A stretch of 64,000 nucleotides of DNA from Gracilaria domingensis (taxonomy: Eukaryota; Rhodophyta; Florideophyceae; Gracilariales; Gracilariaceae), in contig VCMS01000021.1 of the NCBI GenBank assembly GCA_022539475.1, positions 1 through 64,000 on the forward strand, in the 5' to 3' direction. Below the pieces are notes generated by a model. It was not told where the DNA came from and did not search any database. It was given only the letters and a program-made list of their open reading frames with translations. The translations under genes and the position numbers were made by a program. Positions 10,704 through 21,095 of the stretch are shown piece by piece; the first letter of the stretch is position 1, and every line of letters begins with the position of its first letter.

Positions 10704-11136
10704 GTACTACTAGCGTGCACAAAGCTTTCAAGTCAGGGTACAATTCTTGGAATACGTGTGACTCATGGCGGCGAGGATTTGAAATTAAATTTCAAAAGTT
10801 TGAGTTTAAAACGCCGTCATGGGCTAGTAAAGTGAAGTCGTGAAAGCTCTCCCTTCACGCGAAGGCCACGTATATACAACGCGAACAAGGCCAGCGTGCC
10901 GAACATGAAATGCTTCGCAATCGTAGAAACTCTTCCTCTAGAGAGTAGTGACTGCCCTTGCTACAACGCCACTCGAGTGCAGAGCAATGCAAATCTGTGC
11001 TCGCAAGAGTTTATATCAATCATGTCCGGGTTCTCAGGCGAACAGACCCAAATGCGGTCCACTTTTCCCGAAGTTGAACCTTGTGGATTCACGAATTCGT
11101 ACCTAGATGCGATGCTTTTCCTCTCCGCCAGCGCCT
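10704..11136. other. spacer between two hAT miniature elements
   Basis: Ordinary-composition sequence with no recognised gene, separating two related elements by about 430 bp. Confidence 0.4.
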
Positions 11137-11144
11137 GCGTGGAG

Positions 11145-11781
11145 CAGGGGTGTCGTACAATATATTTCTATTGCAATATATTGCAATAAGCAATATTTAT
11201 TGCGTATTGCACTCCTATTCACATATTGCAATTGATATTGCAAACAGAAACATTATTGTAATTAGTATTGCACATCAAAATCTTATTGCAATATTAAGTA
11301 GTAATACTAAATATTGCACTTTTATATGACAATCACAATGAAGTACGCCCAGAATACATGTGATTACATCAAAGGTCTAATACTTATACCGCATTGAGCG
11401 GCAACACATTGGAAGGATGATAACGATGATGATAGCAATAACCCGGTGCTATGAAAATACTCATTGTTCTAAGGATATTGATATATTTTAGATGACGCGT
11501 AAAAATCTTTGTTGAAAGGAAGAACGACGATTCAATCGGTATTTAGTTCGTATGCTTCTATAGACTTTGGAAGTAAAATAAACCTATACGATTTACATTG
11601 TTTAAGGGCTTTTGTAGGATATTGCAAGTTATATTGCAAAAGGGTCTGTTTATTGTATTTTTATTGCATATAGAATGCATGTATATTGCAATACTTATTG
11701 TTCACAGCGAGCAATATAGCTACGGTATTTCTAATTGCATTTTGTTTGCAATAGTTTGCAATAATATTATCGACAGCCCTG
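11145..11781. mobile_element. hAT-type miniature element (ATTGCAAT family), copy 2
   Basis: A 637-bp element. The left end is CAGGGGTGTCGTACAATATA and the right end read inward is CAGGGCTGTCGATAATATTA. A perfect 8-bp target duplication, GCGTGGAG, lies at 11137-11144 and 11782-11789. Arrays of TATTGCAATA words occupy both subterminal regions; the middle (about 11340-11610) is unlike copy 1 and has no transposase relic I can recognise. Confidence 0.9.
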
Positions 11782-11789
11782 GCGTGGAG

Positions 11790-12080
11790 CCTGTTGGTCG
11801 CACGCGATGCGCGAAAGGACAGGCGAGCAGAGCGAGGAACAAAAACAAGGGAGCAGGCACAAAGGAACTCCAACAGTCTCTGTTGGGTTCTGCCTCCGGA
11901 CACTAGCGGTCTCCCGCTGTGTCCGGGTATTTATTATGCCCTTCCGGGCAAGACAGCAAGGACAGAGCAGCCGCTTTAGGCTGCAATTCTGTCTTGTCCC
12001 CAAACGGGAAAGCAATTCAAACTACAGGCCACTCAGACTCTTGAGTGGCTGATTCTAGCTGTGCTGCTGTAGTTCCCCCC
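11790..12080. other. unassigned, moderately GC-rich
   Basis: It contains small hairpins (CCGGACACTAGCGG...CCGCTGTGTCCGG near 11897-11928 and CCACTCAGACTCTTGAGTGG near 12029). No gene recognised. It could be part of another LTR or leader. Confidence 0.3.
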
Positions 12081-12172
12081 GCATGCGCATACGCAACAGA
12101 GCCTTGTAGTTGTTCTACGTGTTTGTAGTGCAGTCAGCTGCAGATGGCAGTCACAGACGGTCACGATAAGAT
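12081..12172 (+). repeat. direct repeat, left copy
   Basis: This 92-bp copy begins GCATGCGCATACGCAACA and ends CACGATAAGAT, directly before the LTR-like unit. It differs from the right copy by a ~15-bp length change and a few substitutions. Confidence 0.75.
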
Positions 12173-12670
12173 CTGGGTGGTGGCGGATTTTAGGGGGGTG
12201 TCTCGGCACTCTCCGAGACGCACGCGGAAGGATTTTTTATCGATCTCCGGAGTAATCTCCGGAGATAAGCCGCCTTCCACCGCCGCTACAGCCGACGCTG
12301 CAAGCGCAGCCGGCCTTCGCAGCCGCCGCGCGTTGCTGCGCGCCGTTGGGCGTGGGCGCCGCGCTTTGCCTTTCGTTTTCGCGCGTCGCTCGGAGGACAC
12401 GGCTACTGCTGCTGCTGGTACTGCTGCTGCTGGGTGATGATACGGACGTTGCTATCGCTGTGATGTTATAATGGCGCAAAGACGATTGCTATCGATGTAA
12501 CGGTGCGCCGGCAATGACGTTTCGAGCGAAAATGTAACGCAGCAAACGAACCGCCGAAAAGTCAGAAAACAGGAACGCCTTTACAAAGGCAACAACGACC
12601 CGTGTTCACCAGAATCTAACTAGAAGCGACAACGTCATTTGGAGCACTCGTATTGCACTTTAAGAGTGCG

Positions 12671-13057
12671 TTACACTTTCGCGAGGAGGGACGGACCGTT
12701 GAGAAGGATGCCATGATGTTTGCAAGCAAACAGTATTCCAGCGGCGAGGCCACGGAGATAGCCCGAAGGCAGGCGCGGAGCTACCGCGTAGACCTCTAAC
12801 ATGCCAACATCCACTTCTACTTTCTTGTCAATTATGTCGGATAGCAGCTGCTCCAAATGTTCCATGCGAGAGGAAGCAGAGTTATCACCACCTAGTTCGT
12901 ACTCCATGTCGGCAGAGTCGTCCCTCGATGTAGTACTCGAAACGGAGGGCGCCTCTTCTGCTTCGTATTCTATCACTGTAGATTTCATATGGGGGATATC
13001 GGAGCGGTCGGTGTCATCGTCGGTCATGTTAGCAATAGCTTCTTCGACCGTTGACAT
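12671..13057 (-). CDS. antisense ORF in the diverged LTR (acidic, unknown)
   Basis: A 128-codon ORF with an ATG at 13057, antisense to the LTR. Its first ~35 residues (MSTVEEAIANMTDDDTDRSD...) match those of the 136-aa antisense ORF in the young LTRs (MSTPNEVIATMTDDDTDHSD...), with mostly conservative replacements. A weaker match continues in the C-terminal half (an L-x-D-x-x-x-K-x stretch, LPxxxxRGxxxG). The protein is acidic, with no recognised fold. Whether it is translated is unknown, but reading-frame conservation between LTR subfamilies is suggestive. Confidence 0.45.
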   Translation of the reverse strand: MSTVEEAIANMTDDDTDRSDIPHMKSTVIEYEAEEAPSVSSTTSRDDSADMEYELGGDNSASSRMEHLEQLLSDIIDKKVEVDVGMLEVYAVAPRLPSGYLRGLAAGILFACKHHGILLNGPSLLAKV

Positions 13058-13345
13058 TGCTCAGAAAGAGATTGCTCGACGACTGAACGCGGGAAACGCA
13101 GAGTGATGGTCGAACAACAGGACAGCACAGGGTGAATCTGATGGAACATGGATAATACCCGGATGAGTGGAACGCCAGGTCAACGACAACAAACCATGAA
13201 CGAACATAACGAGGTATCATAAGACGACATCACAAGATAATATGGATTATGGTGAGCAAAGCTAGGGTATCTGGTGAAGACTATATGTAACAGACAAATA
13301 AGGGAAACACGCAAATTCAGGTAGGCAAAGCGCCAAAATTGTAGA

Positions 13346-13351
13346 TATAAA
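13346..13351 (+). promoter_or_regulatory. TATA box of the diverged LTR
   Basis: TATAAA lies within GTAGATATAAACCCCCGAG, a block conserved with the young LTRs. It sits in the position expected for the LTR core promoter, upstream of a CT-rich leader. Confidence 0.6.
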
Positions 13352-13964
13352 CCCCCGAGTTCGAGCGCTCACCGTGAACACGACTCGGGCAGACCACTTC
13401 CCCCCTCGACGACTCCCCCCATCCTTGCCTCTCTCGCCTTTCTTCTTCCCTTTCCGTCGTCACCAACCTTCTTTCCTTTGGCACTCCCATCTTCCGTCAG
13501 CGCAGTCTGCGCCTCCATGCCACCAACCTTTCCCCCTACATTTCCTTATTCCCGGCGGCCCGGTCTCCCGCCGTTCCGTACACAGTCGCCTTGTGCTGCC
13601 CTTCATTGGGCTCGTCTACACATTGCGACCATCACCCATCACTACGTCTCCGTTCTCCCAGACGGACGTTGGCAGTGTTACGCATTGCACTGGTTCTCTT
13701 CCTGTCGTCACCTCGCCTGATTACTAGGTTTATGGTGGTATCGACGACAGGATCGAACGCCTTAGCCCTGCTCATTCTACTGTTCCGCCGACAGCCTTGG
13801 TGTGTTGGTCTGTTGGCGCTGCATTCTGTCGTTGTATTGGCATTCGGCATCGAACGCCGAACCACACTCTCGTTTAATTAGTCTTCCCGCTTCCCGTTAG
13901 CGGAGAGTTTCTGCTATCTTGGGGTTATCTTGTCTGCTCCTGCAGGCATCTGAGCTACGTTAAC

Positions 13965-14071
13965 GCATGCGCATACGCAACAGTGCGGCTATTAACAGAG
14001 CCTTGTAGTTGTTTTACGTGTTTGTAGTGCAGTCAGCTGCAAATGGCAGTCACAGGCGGTCACGATAAGAT
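13965..14071 (+). repeat. direct repeat, right copy
   Basis: This 107-bp copy starts where similarity to the young LTR has ended and finishes at the same ATAAGAT as the left copy. An extra GTGCGGCTATTAACA is absent from the left copy, where an AACA/AACA microhomology could explain the difference. Confidence 0.75.
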
Positions 14072-14106
14072 TGCCGCAGTGCAAGCCTGACAGCTACACT
14101 CACTGG

Positions 14107-14190
14107 AGCGGCCATAGCTCAGTCAGTAACCACCTACGTGTGCTTTTTGTGAGAGCTCGGTATTCTGTAATCTGTTCGAGCACCCGCTCT
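14107..14190 (+). other. tRNA-like relic
   Basis: GAGCGGCCATAGCTCAGTCAGTAA looks like a tRNA 5' acceptor plus an A-box D-arm. About 60 bases later, GTTCGAGC resembles a T-loop and CCGCTC pairs with GAGCGG. The T-stem does not pair and the anticodon arm is unclear, so this is a decayed tRNA or a tRNA-derived repeat head. Confidence 0.3.
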
Positions 14191-14404
14191 GCTCTACTCC
14201 TCTCTCGGTACACCACAATGTTGCGGCAGACTTTTTCACAACATTATCTATATTATCACACAATTTACAAGCAAACCAGCAGTCAAATATTTTATGTATT
14301 AATTATGTTTTGTAACAACATTTTTGCACTCTATTGAAAAAGAAACATACTTTGCAAGGGAGCGTTGAAAATTTCCGGAAGAAATTCGCTTCTCAAAGCA
14401 ATCA

Positions 14405-14669
14405 TCTACCAGCAGTAAGGCTCGCGTGCAGTATGAGCCAAACCCCCTTAAAATTTATGCGCAAAACAGCGGTCGCGCGATTTTCGCGCGACCACGTGGC
14501 ACATCAAAACCACCAAAAAGTTAGAACAAAAGCAAAGTTTGGACGTCCAAAACATTAGACCAATCAAAATCAAACGTTTTGGACGTCCAGAAAACCGCAA
14601 TAACAGCAGTTACTCTGCGCTGGTTACTGCGACACTTGACTATGCGGCCGAAGGCCGCCTTCCCTTGTT
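14405..14669 (+). repeat. hairpin-rich dispersed repeat, copy 1
   Basis: About 265 bp, very similar to 18474-18748. It holds three self-complementary blocks in order: GGTCGCGCGA-TTTT-CGCGCGACC, then two TTTGGACGTCC words, then GCGGCCGAAGGCCGC. It has no coding frame and no obvious terminal repeat. It could be a MITE or a pol III-type short repeat. Confidence 0.75.
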
Positions 14670-15031
14670 ACTTGGCTAACGATATAGTAGACAACAAATC
14701 ATCTATTGTGCTACGTTATAGTTGGATAATTTCGTAGCTTAGTAGAGTGCATCCCAAACTACAAGCATTACACTACATAAAAGGCGATGAGGCAGAACCT
14801 CCTTCGGGTTCGTCCGGCAGCTCCCAGGTCCACTCGAACCACATTGCGCACAACGGTGCCAACAAATAGTTTTAGAAACTGTGCGAATGTGGCCACTCTT
14901 CTGTGACCATCAGAAATTAAGTGTGGAAAAGCGTCACATATCGTTCACCTCTGACTTTCGTTCTATTGGCAGCGTTCATATGTCTCTATCGGTGGTGATT
15001 GAATTTCAACGAAGAAACGAAACCATCGCAG
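14670..15031. other. downstream region of the two-exon Cys-rich gene
   Basis: No gene recognised. A TACATAAAAGGC block near 14774 and a GAACC...GGGTTC hairpin near 14794 are visible but unassigned. Confidence 0.35.
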
Positions 15032-17020
15032 CTAGACCTGCGATTTTGGAACACAAACGTTAAACTCACTACATACCAAATCATTTGTAGCACACGCAAT
15101 ATTATCTTCCACAGAGCATTGCTGAAACAAACCAACAACCCGTTGGCATGCGTTAGCTCCATTCTTAGGCAAGCACAACATGGGCAAAATGGCCATGTTA
15201 TACTCGAAGTTTGGGTCCTGCAAGACTGCGGCCACACACCTTGGCTCGTCCGGGCCCGGATACGGATTGCAAATATCTCCGATGTCGAGAGATAGAGATG
15301 TGTTAAAGCAACGTCTTTGGAAAGGTTCACTCCTGGAGGATGGATCACATTCAAGATCTCCACGGCATGAATCGCCATCTTCACATATACCGCCTATGCC
15401 TCTCTTGGGGCGGCACACTCTTACGCCTTCACCCAGGAAGTTTTGAGAACATTGTAGCTCGTCGTTGCATCTCTTTCTCATGGAAAAACGTACAAATCAC
15501 AGAAGAGTCAAGGTTAGAAGTCAACGAGATGTGGGAGTAGGAAACGAAGTGGCACTTACCAGTCGAAATTGGGCCGCATCGAAACATGGTTGCCACAGAC
15601 CGGCTTCTCGAACTGGAAGTTTGCAGGTCTTGAAAACCTCAGGTGTGTCAGGCTCGCCCTCGCACACCGTTCCAGGAGGACAAGATAACTCAGAGCACTC
15701 GTCGCCAACGGATGCGAACGTAACAGCAACTGTTGGTGGAGTGTCTGCTTTTCGGCAAGTGCCGTCCACACAGAAGGAGCCCTCCTCACACTTGAAGCGG
15801 AACTGATCCGGGCAAGCGGCACCCACAGGCAAGAGCCTCATGCAGGTACGCAGTGGAGGCGGCGGAAAACGGCCCGAAGGTGGGCTCACCCCCGGAACCT
15901 CTGCACACACGGCTCCTTGTTGACAAACGGCAAACTCCGTGGCACTGCAAGGGTTGCCAAGTGGCACCAACTGTCGACGAGTTCTGCACGAAAACGGGCC
16001 CTCAAACTGCTTGGAAAGAGACAGTGCGCGACGACACTCACGAAGGTTGCCACGATTGTCAGGTGGACAGCTGCTGAGCGGAGAGTTGGGCGTGCAGAAA
16101 TGGTTGAACGTATCTGGCGATATGCCTCGCTGTATGCATTTGAATTGGCTGCCAACACGTGCACAGCTGAGCCCCCTCCTCGCATCACACGCATCTTTCG
16201 CAGGGTTGCAGGGGGCACCCAGCTCGCGAAGGAGCTCCGACTCCAGAACGCAAACGCCCGTGTTGCTCGTTGGGCGATTGCAGAGCAGGTCGTCCGTACG
16301 CGAGGAGACGAACGCGAAGAAGCCGCTACGACATTGACGGTCGTCGTTACACTTCTCTCCTTCCATCTGAAGACGTTGGCAAATTCCAGGTTCGAAGTCG
16401 AAGAAGCTACTGGAGCTGACGCAAAAGCCCTCGCATTCGAAATTGTTCGCCTCGACTCCACACTCTGCACCAGGTGGTCTCTTTGGCGTGCATTGGCCGT
16501 TGTTGGCGCGACAGAAGAAGCCCTGATCCTGCTGGCATTGACGATCAAACTGGCATGAATCTCCCTCAAAGCCGAAGGTGAACGGTCGACACGTCGGCTC
16601 AATCTCGCACACGAGGTCGCCCTGACATGGTAAGGTGGCAGTAAGAGCGCAAGCAGAGCCCTGCGGAGCCTGACGCAGACATTTCAACGGTGTGGGATTA
16701 AAGTCATTGCGAAAGCCACAGAAGGTGCCCTGTTCACACTTAAGCGTTCCGACTTGGGTGCAGTTGGAACCCTCGGGCAGTCGTGGAACGCAAGTAGAGA
16801 TATCCTGAGAGCCGAAACCGAAGAAGAACGGTTCAGTGTGAGACGTCGCGGGCGCCTCGCAGAAGTGGTCGGGTGGGCACTCGAGGTTGGAGAGACACGA
16901 TTGCGGCGACGTGATGAGCTGGAGCGGCGGGATTGGTGGCGACGAGCGACGTGTGGCGGTGGCGATGGGGAGATGAGGGGCGACCAGCGCGATGAAGAGG
17001 CAGAGGAATATAGGAGACAT
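15032..17020 (-). CDS. secreted Cys-rich protein, two exons, Dickkopf-N-like modules
   Basis: Exon 1 is 17020-15560 (487 codons) and exon 2 is 15472-15032 (146 codons plus stop), giving about 633 aa. The N-terminus MSPIFLCLFIALVAPHLPIATA is a signal peptide. The mature protein is a chain of ~50-60-residue modules with Cys patterns such as C-x4-L-x-C-x3-x-F-C, G-x-x-C, L-x-C-x-x-G-x-x-C and C-x-R-L-P-x-G-x-x-C. They resemble Dickkopf N-terminal / colipase-like modules. The intron (15473-15559, 87 bp, phase 0) has donor GTAAGTG, a CTAAC branch-like site and an AG acceptor. Joining across it restores the Cys pattern (RCNDELQC). The function is probably extracellular, in wall, matrix or recognition. 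It is flanked by two copies of a hairpin-rich repeat and has a perfect palindrome upstream. Confidence 0.7.
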
Positions 17021-17126
17021 GGCGCCGTGGGTGGCGCAGTGGTGCTGGGCACGGTCAATGGCGCGGCGGCGCTGATGGCTTGTCCTTTTAAGGAGGTGCT
17101 CGTGCGGATTACAGCAAGATGGTTTT

Positions 17127-17166
17127 TGTAAGTTAATATTCGGGTTAACCCGAATATTAACTTACA
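17127..17166. promoter_or_regulatory. perfect 40-bp palindrome upstream of the Cys-rich gene
   Basis: Each 20-base arm is the exact reverse complement of the other, with no spacer. The left arm begins TGTAAGTTAATATT and the centre is GGGTT|AACCC. It lies about 107 bp upstream of the ATG at 17020, where a promoter element would sit. It may be a dimeric regulator site, or the remnant of an inverted-repeat element. Confidence 0.6.
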
Positions 17167-17169
17167 GTG

Positions 17170-17743
17170 GTACACCTGTCGATTCGTTTCGGTTCTGAGG
17201 AACAGCAACACATTTTATTTTCAGCATCTGATTCACCCTGGAAAGTCATCCAAGTCAAACGCCACTTGGACGTTGTCGAACCGTGGTAGGATAGTTATTT
17301 TCGCATCCTACACATCCTACGGAGATTCAGCACGAGCAGAACATGACCAGTATACAACGTGTGCCACCTTTGTTTCCTTTGTATATGTGTACACGTACAC
17401 ACAACTCTACGAACAATGACTCACTCTATTTTGTCTCTTCGAAAGGGCGCAATCCTATTCACGTTACCCAACGCGTTTCTCAAGAGTTTCAAGTTCAAAC
17501 TGCACAAATACAACGGACGCAATATTGGTAGAAATTGCAAAAAAAGTACAACCGCTCTATACAAAATGCAGCGTGTCACAAGGCGCATTTCGGGTTTTTT
17601 TCACACCTCCCCTAATCTGGATCACTACACGACCAACAAAGTAAATCTTGCGAAAAAAATTTCTTGCACACCCATTTTGGGAGCGTGATGCATCTAAGAT
17701 ATTATCCAGATTTGCGTTGTCAAATAACACATATGTTCTAGGC
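17170..17743. other. intergenic, no gene recognised
   Basis: Small overlapping frames only. None has a recognisable domain. Confidence 0.4.
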
Positions 17744-18232
17744 TCCATTCGACAACTGGCCTCATATGAGGCCAGTTCTGGATTTTATTGTATCTTACAA
17801 AGTTTTGCAATAAAAACAATTATTCTAAGGTCATTATAACCGTACGGCACATATCTTTGTAGGTAGAAACCTTTCGATCCAGCTTTTCTAGAGGGTTAAA
17901 AGAGAAACATGCAATTTAAGACGTTCTGCAAGTCGAAAAGATCGCTTGAAACTGGTTTTTTAAATAGCTTTGCACACGGTCAAATTTGTTGGGTAAAGTT
18001 TAAATTGTGCAAGCGAACAGGATCATAGCTCTTATTCGAAGGAGTTGGCGCTCCTATCTTTGGCGATAGGTAGACTTGTTTTGCATTTGTTTATCACTCC
18101 AGAATCCCCATTTCTGCTTCAAGTCCAAAACTTTTAAACACATTCTTAATTTTACCTATTTTTCAAGGAAACATTTCACCGCATATGAGACTAGCATGGC
18201 CTCATATGAGGCCAAAAACCTCGTCGAATAGA
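17744..18232. repeat. segment bounded by inverted repeats carrying a GGCCTCATATGAGGCC palindrome
   Basis: The left end reads CCATTCGACAACTGGCCTCATATGAGGCCA, split by the 24-bp palindrome at 17755-17778. Read inward, the right end is CTATTCGACGAGG, a short spacer, then the same GGCCTCATATGAGGCC core. This resembles a ~490-bp MITE, but I could not see a target duplication, so the family is open. Confidence 0.45.
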
Positions 18233-18473
18233 CACTAGCTGTTGTTCGATTACAGAAGAGAACGAAAGAGTTTTCTAAGGGCCCTTCTGCAAAAAAACAC
18301 AACTGAGAGAGAACTGTGCAATGTGATTGGTGCAAACCCTTTTGAAGAATATCATCGAGGGCTGTTAATTTTGAAAAGATTTTACTGGGGAAAAGCGCGG
18401 ATAGCTGTTCAAAATTGTTGTGGCCGTCGTAGATGCTGGACAAAGCAGAAAGAATTGACACGTGCGCCACTTG

Positions 18474-18748
18474 TCTACCAGCAGTAAGGCTTGCGTGCAG
18501 CATGAGCCAAACCCCCTTAAAATTTATGCGCAAAACAGGGGTCCCGCGATTTTCGCGCGACCACGTGGCACATCAAAACCAGCAAACCTTTAGAACAAAT
18601 GCATATTTTGGACGTCACAAACGCTACACCAATCAAAATAAAACGTTTTGGACGTCCAAAAAACTGCAATGACATCTATTACTGTACGCAGGTTAAGAGG
18701 GCTTACTGCGGCACTTGACTAGGCGGCCGAAGGCCGCCATCCGTTGTA
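18474..18748 (+). repeat. hairpin-rich dispersed repeat, copy 2
   Basis: The second copy of the repeat at 14405-14669, in the same orientation and with the same three self-complementary blocks. The first hairpin has one mismatch here, and a ~10-bp difference occurs near the 3' end. Confidence 0.75.
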
Positions 18749-19189
18749 TATCTAGTAAAGCAACATCACGGAAAACTCACGGAGCTCCCACTTCATAGTC
18801 CGATCCGTCTATTATGTCGCCTATCACTAGTGTTGATGTTTCTTTGAATGGTGCTGTATTAGTTCGTGCTCGACTGTGGGGAAAATGAATTAGCCTCTCG
18901 AGTATTTCCTGTGTCGTCGGGAAGACAGTAACGGATGATGGACGTTCGACCTTTCCATTTTTTCCATTTCGAGACCTCTGGAGTCAAGGAGCATTTCGAA
19001 GGTGGCACCGACTGTGTGCACATAGCCCTTTGTTTTTATGAAACCGTTTTTATGGTCCACATCTCAAGCATGGTTGGAACGACATTGACAGGGAAGTAAA
19101 AGCGCTTGTACTCTTACTCCAGGGTTCGGGGAAACCCTGCTGTGTTGCTCGAAATGTTTCGAGACTCTTCCCTTGTTTGTTTGAGGGCG
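18749..19189. other. intergenic, no gene recognised
   Basis: A CAGGGTTCGGGGAAACCCTG hairpin lies near 19121. Otherwise there are only short frames without domains. Confidence 0.35.
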
Positions 19190-20075
19190 ACTCTTACACG
19201 TTCCAACTAGGCATTTATCCGGACGGCTAGCCGTTTGAATGCACCCGTTGCAAACCCATCCAAAATTACCCTGGACGAATTTGGAAAATCGAAAACTACA
19301 TTTTAATTTATCCGTCTTCGCCCACATTATAAAAACTGTTTTCGCAAAACAACCGAGTCCAAACATTTATGATCTTATCGGTTCCGGAAAAAACCAATAC
19401 GTTTGCGATTATGGATAATCCGAAATAGTAAAAATTTCTAAACGGATTGTATCCGATGTTTTCTATTTGCAAAACTGCTTTGAAGATTTGAACTCCGTTT
19501 AAATTCATAATCATTTAGTCTGATAAGATGAAAAACTTCTTGTTGCCTTTTTATATGCAGTTTCTTTGTAAGTATATGCTAGAACACTGTATAAACACAG
19601 CAGGCAACGAAAGGTTTTATGTTCAGACCTGAAACCAATACCCCAGGAACGGCTTATTGACAAAAGAACTCAATGTTTTCACAATAAATATATAGTTGAC
19701 ACTTATAAAGACTCAGAAAAGGAATTACAGTTCTTTGAGATAGCTTAGTTCAATTTTGAAAGCTACGTGTAGTTATTTGGAATTATTTGGTTAGCAATGA
19801 ATATAATTTCTCGTTTAGAAAAATTTGGTTACTTAACGAAAACGAATACTGTTAGTTTTTGAAAGAACACATATATCAAAAACCGTGGCATCCGGTACTG
19901 TTTGAAAGTCTGCAGAAATCATTCTTTACGATCCATATTGGTTTGTTGTAGTTTTTCTCAAATTCATATCCGATTATGTCCGGAATTTCTACACGCCATT
20001 CTTGTTTCTAGTTGTTTATTATGCATCGTACTTCAGAGCCTATATGGATAATATCCGTCCGAATAAACCCCTAGT
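19190..20075. repeat. AT-rich segment with many ATCCG/TCCGGA words; possible decayed hAT-like element
   Basis: About ten ATCCG-type words occur, clustered toward both ends (for example ATCCGGACGG near 19216 and ATATCCGTCCGAA near 20052). Outward of these lie GGTTGGAAC near 19070 and its inverse GTTCCAACAC near 20070. Subterminal repeats and a TGTTGGAAC end are typical of some hAT elements, but no 8-bp duplication is evident. Confidence 0.3.
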
Positions 20076-21090
20076 TCCAACACTAGTTGCACGTTCGCAA
20101 GACAAACGTAAGACAAACTCATGTGTGACCTTCTTCTAAGGCACTACATCGCAAGATTCACAAATTACGGGAGGCCTCATCCCGGTAACGACTTGTCTAA
20201 ATGACGGCAATCGAAGTGTGCTCCAAGTTTTTGAATTCGTTTGTCCATATAATATAGATATTGTATTGTCTGCGATAACACTAATTCTTTTCATTGGTTC
20301 GTAAATCAAGTCATGGTTCTGAAACCCTCACAAAGAAAGCGAGGTCTTTAGATGATCGTGACCCAAGGGGGATCGGCTCCCCAGGATGCATCGTGTTCGT
20401 ATCCACTCCCCAGTACAGGAACCATTCCGAGATCACGACGTGGCCGAGATAGAAGTTTTTTTTTGTCTCGACAAAAGTATGGGTTTATAGAATGGCTTTG
20501 AATGGAACGGAGAAGAGAATCAGTTGATGGCAGAGGTGTGCTGGGTGGTATATTTCTTCGCCATTGGCAGTCTCGTTCCTGCAGGGTATTTACACAGTCC
20601 ATGGCCTCGATCTGATGCTATTTGCTCTGGGAGGAGTGAGGGGTATGGTTGCAATAGCCCAAAACCATTTGTGTGGTGTAGCCTTGGGCAAACAAGTGGA
20701 CAGTCACAGTTCAGCTGAGCTCATCTCTGTTGAGCTGTGGCCAGTCGAAATGTGATATCTAAGCTGAGCTGAGCTATCACTGCTCACCTGAGCTATCGCT
20801 GTTCATGTGCTTCCAACGGCACATGGCTGGAGGTATCGGAGTACTGAGAGTGTCTCCGATCTGACGCTCGCTGACAATACGAGTACATGGTGTTTGTCCG
20901 TTCCACATACGGCTTACTGAAGCTCGTTGGTACGTAAATTCTCACTTGTTACCGGGCCTCGAAAAACTAAGAACGGGTTTTCCTTTTCTACCTTGAACAA
21001 ATAATCTTTGGAAGCAGTTTTGTGCATGGGAACAAGTCCTAGGGCATCAGCCGATACACCCCAAACGAACTTGCAAGTGCTTCCCTAGTT
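20076..21090. other. upstream region of the PI-PLC-like gene
   Basis: No gene recognised. A cluster of AGCTGAGCT/GAGCTATC words lies at about 20713-20805. Confidence 0.4.
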
Positions 21091-21095
21091 TCGTA

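Larger units (their letters stand above)
12174..13964 (+). mobile_element. diverged LTR-like unit related to the LTRs of the 28.6-40.2 kb gypsy element
   Basis: Read on the plus strand, this ~1.8-kb unit follows the order of the 2,234-bp LTR of the young gypsy element. It has a start like TGG-GGTGGCGGAT, a hairpin-bearing GC-rich U3, an antisense acidic ORF, a TATAAACCCCCGAG core at 13346, a CT-rich leader and a shared segment ending CTGCAGGCATCTGAGCTACGT. The terminal ~100 bp of the young LTR are not matched. No internal region follows, so it behaves as a solo or orphan LTR of an older subfamily, in opposite orientation to the young element. It is flanked by ~100-bp direct repeats, not a plain 5-bp duplication. 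Confidence 0.65.

Noticed and set aside
19190-20075. Definite hAT element
   Set aside because: ATCCG words and TTGGAAC ends are suggestive, but no 8-bp target duplication could be placed, so it is kept only as a low-confidence repeat.
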